From Setaria digitata (taxonomy: Eukaryota > Nematoda > Chromadorea > Rhabditida > Setariidae), in assembly GCA_003640385.1 (NCBI GenBank), contig RCAB01000136.1, positions 1 through 64,000 on the forward strand: 64,000 nucleotides of DNA. Direction: 5' to 3'. Of this stretch, positions 58,844-64,000 are shown piece after piece. The notes beneath the pieces were generated by a model. The model did no database searches, was not told the DNA's origin, and saw only the letters and a list, made by a program, of their open reading frames with translations. The translations under genes were made by a program, and so were the position numbers. Position 1 is the first letter of the stretch. Every line of letters starts with the position of its first letter.

Positions 58844-61800
58844 TCATGTTTTCGTCGCAATAAACTCCTCGAAAAAACGATAAATAAACAAAGCTCCAGT
58901 AACATGTACATTCAAGCTCTTTGTATGGCCAATTTGTAAAATTTCAACAGTTTTATCAAGATAACCCATCAAATCCATTGGTATTCCTACTTTTTCGTTC
59001 CTGTAATCAATATGCTTCAGCGTCAAGTTACCATATTCAGACCATTAATAAAAGTTTGAATAATTGCAAAGCACTATATTTGGATAATTGTGGAAAACTT
59101 GAAGTATAAATGTCAAAGCTTTGTTCTTTTTTTTGAAGCATGATCCATTTATTTTATCAAAATTAAGTTTGTTATTTTGATGCAAATGAAATAAAGCTTA
59201 CCCAAGTAAGAGTACCATTTTTGACGGCAAATGAATCTTATGCAATGGTGTACTATTTGTTGTTTGCTCGGCCCCAATAATCGCATAGCCGGAATCACGA
59301 AACGATAATAAAAGATTCGGTAAATCTTCGGGACGTGACTGAAATAAACATCGGTACGAGTTACGAAATAAAGAGTAAAAATGCCTGACGCACAGTTTAA
59401 GCGAAACATACAACATATTTTTTTTACCTGTTCCAAATTCATCCAGTTTTCTGATGACATGCTAAGCGCCATGAAATTACGGTCCTTTATTTTTGAAAGG
59501 TCAGCTACAATCAATTTTTCGACTCCCAATACTTCACACGTACGACAAATGCCTGACATTAAAGAAAACCGCATCCATTCAAAATAGATTTGAATTGTAA
59601 CATAGAAAATGATTAATTTAAGTCCCCATCTTTTATAATATATCAGGGATTGCGGAATCATTAATTGGACCAGTCTGAAGAATATCTGTTTTGACACAAT
59701 GAAATTACCTCCTAAATTCGCAGCCTTGTCCAGAAGTGAGGCAACGACAATGAGTGACACACCCTCGAGGGATACTCGATTAACATTTACAGCATTAAAT
59801 TTGCGCTGAATACCCGATGTCTCCAAAACACTGTCTGACCCCTGAATCTCCTGCTGTCTCTGTTGTTGAGTTTGCCCTGGAATAGCTCAAATTCCATTCC
59901 GCAAGTAACCAGTGAAAGATAAAGATCTCAGTCACAAGCAACTATGAACCAGCTAATGACAGATGATAAATTACTGATTCTATATTTTCTAGTTTACAGA
60001 ATGGATTAAAGTGTAGTGAAAAATCTAAATAGTATATCATTAATGATGAGAAGAAACCTACAACAGTTTCTAAGCAAAATACTGAATAAACGAACCAACC
60101 ATATACTCTTCCCTCCTCCTTCTTCTCTCCTTCCCTCCCATCCCCCTCCCCCACCTCATGAGATTATGCATCAAAAGATGATAAAAACGAGTGAATATAA
60201 AACACAGTTAACCAAAAATGAAAGATGAATATTGATTTAAATCGTTTGAATGGCATCGTACACAAGCAAAGTCTTCTGTACGAATGCTTTTTAAAAGATG
60301 TGCCGCTATACCGTCCTGCGCTGTGAGTCCTACTTTCTCGGGAAGAACTGTCAGAACTGTCTGAAAAAAAGGATGACTTTTTTCAAGAAGTTTTACTCAT
60401 ATTCCAACATGAACTATCGTTTCTATCTTATTGTTCTTGACATCTTTTGACCGTTCATTGTCTGCCAAAACGAAAAAAGTCGTCTCAGGTCCATGAGAAA
60501 TAATCTAAGCTTCACATTTATGAATATCGTCATCACTCATACCTCACAATACTGTTTAAAGCAAACCTCCAAGGAATAGTCGGTATTTTCATTCAAATAT
60601 GCAAAATAGAAATCGTTACACAGTTGATCAATCACGCGTTTAGCGTTTCTGAAATAATTCAACAATCCATCGCCAAATAACTATTAAAAAAATGATGATA
60701 TCTTATTACTCGATTGTTTCTCTTAAAAACTTTTCTAACTCGCAATGACCATATGATTTACAAGAGTTGCAAGATCAGAATACAAATACCCAGCTTTTTC
60801 CGCATCAAATTCGATAATAGACCGCAAGTAACCAAACTGACTGCGTAATTCGTCTCCAGCAATATTCCACAACAATCTAACAGCCGCCAATGAAGTACAG
60901 CGGACAATGAAATTTTGCGCAGTACACCATGGGTGAAATAAAGTGAAGCAGCGAGCAAATGCCATCTGAAAAACGCTATGAGCTATATATTCGAGCTTTT
61001 CCTTAGAATAAAAAAATCATAGTTTGTATCATATCAGGTTATAGGATCGCACAGGAAAATTATGTAAAAACATAAAAACACAAAAAAAAAAAGGAATGAA
61101 CTGCAATTTACGTCTGTTCGGTTGATTTTCGTAACATGCATTAATATTGCAATCCATGAACAAATAGTTCCGATTCTTGCAGCCGCGAGCTAAAAATCAA
61201 CTTGATGAAACTTGAGCGTCAGTAAGGCGACAAAATCTAAGGTACAAGTATGACATTCATTATGCAAAGAGAGTGGACATGTTTTCCACCAGCAACGAAG
61301 AAACACTAGAACAACTTGTAATATCAGGTATGATTGACCAACAAACTGGAAAGTACTGGACGAAACTGAGTTCAGGATGGCAAAGACCTCACTTCTTTCT
61401 CTATTCCAATAAATTTTTGGTATGCAACTTCGTTGTTGCAGTACAGTCGAACGAGTATCCAATTCACAATAAGTTTTATAGATGGTTGTTGCGAAGGATC
61501 TTTCAAATATTTTATACAAAAGAATTCTAATTTTTCCAAGGCTCCCTGAACAAACAATCATGAATCACTGGGTAAAAGAATAAGTAAATATACAAAACGA
61601 GAGATAACTCTAACGTAATTAAAAATATCAAGTAACAATATCTTTTCGAGACCCATACCAGATCAGACCAAAAAAAAAAAAATGTTCAATGAATGTACTT
61701 TGCTCGCGAAACCATGGATAAGCAATAGTAACTGCAATAAGCGTGTTTTCTGACGATGAGCCAAAGATAGCCCAAAAGACCTTAAATAAGCAATTCAATA

Positions 61801-64000
61801 TTTTATTCGTTAAATTAATGACGTTTGTGCTGTAAAACGAGATCAAATCTGAAGAAAAAGACCTTAAAGGATTTGATAAAAAGAAGTTCAAAGGGAGTTT
61901 GAAAATTTAAGGATACCAAAAGTTCATAATGCCATAAAATTTTAATGAAAACAATTAAACATGCCTATTCTTCACGGTGTCAAGGACATCTATTATAACA
62001 AAGGTCTCTTGAATAAACACGTCGGCGGAATCAGAACGATTTTTGCAAATCCAAGAAATCGTTTGCAAGGCACGAAGTCGTGAGTACTGCGCACATTCAT
62101 GAAGTCTAAAATATTTGTCGCTCAAATTCCTTTGCAAAAAAATTTCCAGTTTTTGAAATCAACTGCCTAAATTATAACTCTGGTATTTGAAGAACAAACT
62201 AATCATAACCTGGACAGAAAAAGTAATAATTTTAATCCGCTCGAGTTACACAAAAATAAAAAAATGCAAGCATACTTCTCATAACTGGAATTCGGTAGTG
62301 ATTCCTCCATTCCATAAGCCATTTGAACAGCTAAATAGAGTACTGTCGTGTCCTTTTTGCAAATTGGACCAAACGCGCACATTTTAATGAGCACTGGAAA
62401 CCAGATAATACACAATAATTCTTTAGCTCGATAAAACGCATCCGATAGAACTACCGCAATTTGTACATTACGATCACTTTCTGCGCACAATTTCTCGACA
62501 GCTTTCTGTAACTCACTGAATAGAAGGCATAGTGACAGAGAAAAGGAAAGAATCTGGAACCTATTATATTATGTTAATTTATGTACAACAAGATAAAATG
62601 AAAAAAGTCTCAAATGTAAAAGCTAACAGGTAGTACACCTGGAATTTTCGAGCATTCAGCGTTATACGTAGATAATAGCATAAATGGGTGTTTAGCAAGG
62701 CTATAAGCACGTCTTCCGGAACATGATCATAGCATGGGTTGGCAAAGTCATTACTTTAATTCGCTCGTTTGTTTAGCGATTGGTACCACCGATGTAAATT
62801 AGCGGATAAAAAACTCTTAAAACTGTACGCACTTAAGCCATTCGCAAATTGCAGTACATTGTTACCCATCTGGATACTACGTAATACTAAAAAAGTCACT
62901 GAAATCAAGGAAAAGATAACATAAATTTACCACTGCAATTTTGGCAACTTCTACCGTATGGAATGTGCATTCCAATGTACAAATTGTCAAGACATCGGTG
63001 ATTACGGGAATATAATTGTGTGTTTTTTTCTCCTCGTTAGCAACTTTCATTACTACTTCAATACTTTCTTCAATCATGGAATCGATCGCAGCCTGGAATT
63101 AAAATAAATTCACATTAAAAATTTGTAAAGGACAATATCTGCATAAAAAATCTATATTTACTGTAACAGGAACAGTGGAAGAAAAGGAACGATATAAGAA
63201 TAGCAACATCAAATAGACCGCCCGATGATTAGTCACCGCATACCATCATGCTAAATGATTAAAGGAAAAAAAAGCGCTTCAGTAGATAATATCAGTTAGG
63301 TTGCAGTAATATTTAGTTAACAGAACTGTCTCAAAAATCTTCAGCATATTTTCTGGAAAGTGAATGGCACATGTACAAGTGAATATATCGTCGTTCAAAA
63401 GAAAGCATATGAAAAATGTACATCAACCTCCCCCCACTCACGAGCATGTTACTAACCAGAATTTTGGAAAGAAAAAGGACGAAGCTGGTAGAACTAAATG
63501 AATAACTTGAAAATCTCGGAACCTTTTTCAGCACAGCAAGTAACAAATTCAGAATAGCGCGGCGGCAATCCCAACTAAAGAATATTTTTAGTGAGGTGAT
63601 GCAGAACCTGAACAGAGATATAGAATCGAACGAATGTTCAGCAATAAAATTCTGCCACAACACGGATTTATTCTTCGTAACTGTTTCTTCAAGCACTTTA
63701 TAAATATTCGGATAGTTGCTGTAATAAAGAAACAAGAATCCGAAAAAGAAAACTGCTGTTCTCTGCAGAGGGAATATAAAATATTTCACGACTGATGATG
63801 GCTAAGCTTCACAATGGAGTTACATACGCAACTTTCAAAGAAATTTCAAACCCCGCTCTGGAATCAATTTCTTTTGTTAACAGAAAATTGAGTATAACAT
63901 CCCACACTGTTCGAGGAATATTGTGACATCTCGAGATAACAGCTGCTGCAACTGAAGACAATGCTGCACGAGATGATATCGAGGTGGTCTAAAGCAATTT
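58844..64000 (-). CDS. TARBP1: TARBP1/Trm3-like tRNA guanosine-2'-O-methyltransferase, C-terminal part
   Basis: SpoU-family SAM enzyme expected to methylate the ribose of G18 in tRNA. The 5' end runs off the window. Well-supported exons in coding order near the C-terminus: 61189-61112, 60965-60790, 60648-60543, 60360-60213 (low end uncertain), 59876-59709, 59552-59428, 59338-59202, 59000-58844 (TGA at 58846-58844). Catalytic domain: motif 1 NLGGICRTCEVLG with the key Arg, a family core VVASLLDKAANLGG, motif 2 LLLGNEKVGIP (usual NEREGIP) and motif 3 TKSLNVHVTGALFIYRF. Upstream are helical-repeat exons: PWCTAQNFIVRC before the MTase matches the TARBP1 PWT...R element, and AGNAKRVIDQL fits the family. 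Further exons read at 63988-63828, 63718-63608, 63574-63523 and 63092-62931. Coding segments also lie near 62870-62515, 62513-62270, 62130-61965, 61890-61640 and 61550-61380, but their exact joins were not solved. The enzyme looks intact. Confidence 0.92.

Noticed and set aside
59149..59826. A 225-codon open frame on the minus strand taken as one long exon
   Set aside because: It joins two true TARBP1 exons by reading through their introns, and then reads the third exon in the wrong frame; the SpoU motifs only line up after splicing.
1..64000. Poly-T/poly-A runs considered as retroelement tails
   Set aside because: They are spread evenly over introns and spacers, mostly as pyrimidine tracts or simple runs, without flanking duplications or reverse-transcriptase-like frames.

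Overview
The window looks like nuclear DNA of a parasitic nematode, most likely a filarial or related spirurid worm. It is AT-rich and carries many poly-T/poly-A runs. Introns mostly end in TTTTCAG-like acceptors, and acceptor-like signals sit 7-25 nt before several start codons, as expected for spliced-leader trans-splicing. The species call is inference from base composition, gene structure and protein content; no database was searched. All exon models below were joined by hand from reading frame, splice phase and protein-family knowledge.

Plus strand, left to right. At 840-9256 lies the 3' part of a MAGI-type scaffold (two WW domains, five PDZ domains); its 5' part is upstream of the window. 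At 12591-35217 lies a complete Flamingo/CELSR adhesion GPCR (41 exons, about 2,633 aa: cadherin repeats, EGF and laminin-G modules, hormone-receptor-like region, GAIN/GPS, seven membrane helices, short tail). At 37863-38699 lies an intronless gene for a secreted proline-rich protein that I do not recognise.

Minus strand, then plus. At 39769-41675 (minus) is a CDK1/2-like kinase whose DFG motif reads NFS. It is divergent, across a 3.3 kb spacer, from a KDM3/JMJD1-type JmjC demethylase at 45004-51832 (plus). At 52820-58160 (minus) is a PDIA5-like protein disulfide isomerase with four CxxC thioredoxin domains, three of them split by an intron at the same Trp codon. Upstream of it on the same strand, 58844 to beyond 64000, is the C-terminal part of a TARBP1/Trm3-type SpoU tRNA ribose methyltransferase. 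The last two could share an operon.

MAGI and CELSR act at cell junctions and in neurite adhesion, PDI in the ER, TARBP1 on tRNA and KDM3 in chromatin. Apart from the possible operon and the divergent CDK/KDM3 pair I see no functional cluster. I found no mobile element with coding capacity, no tRNA or rRNA gene that I could defend, and no accessory defence-type system. The points most worth a second look are the NFS kinase, the duplicated thioredoxin exon modules, a 137 bp near-perfect palindrome in an intron of the demethylase gene, a 60 bp tandem duplication that copies a 3' splice site in frame, and the orphan secreted protein.
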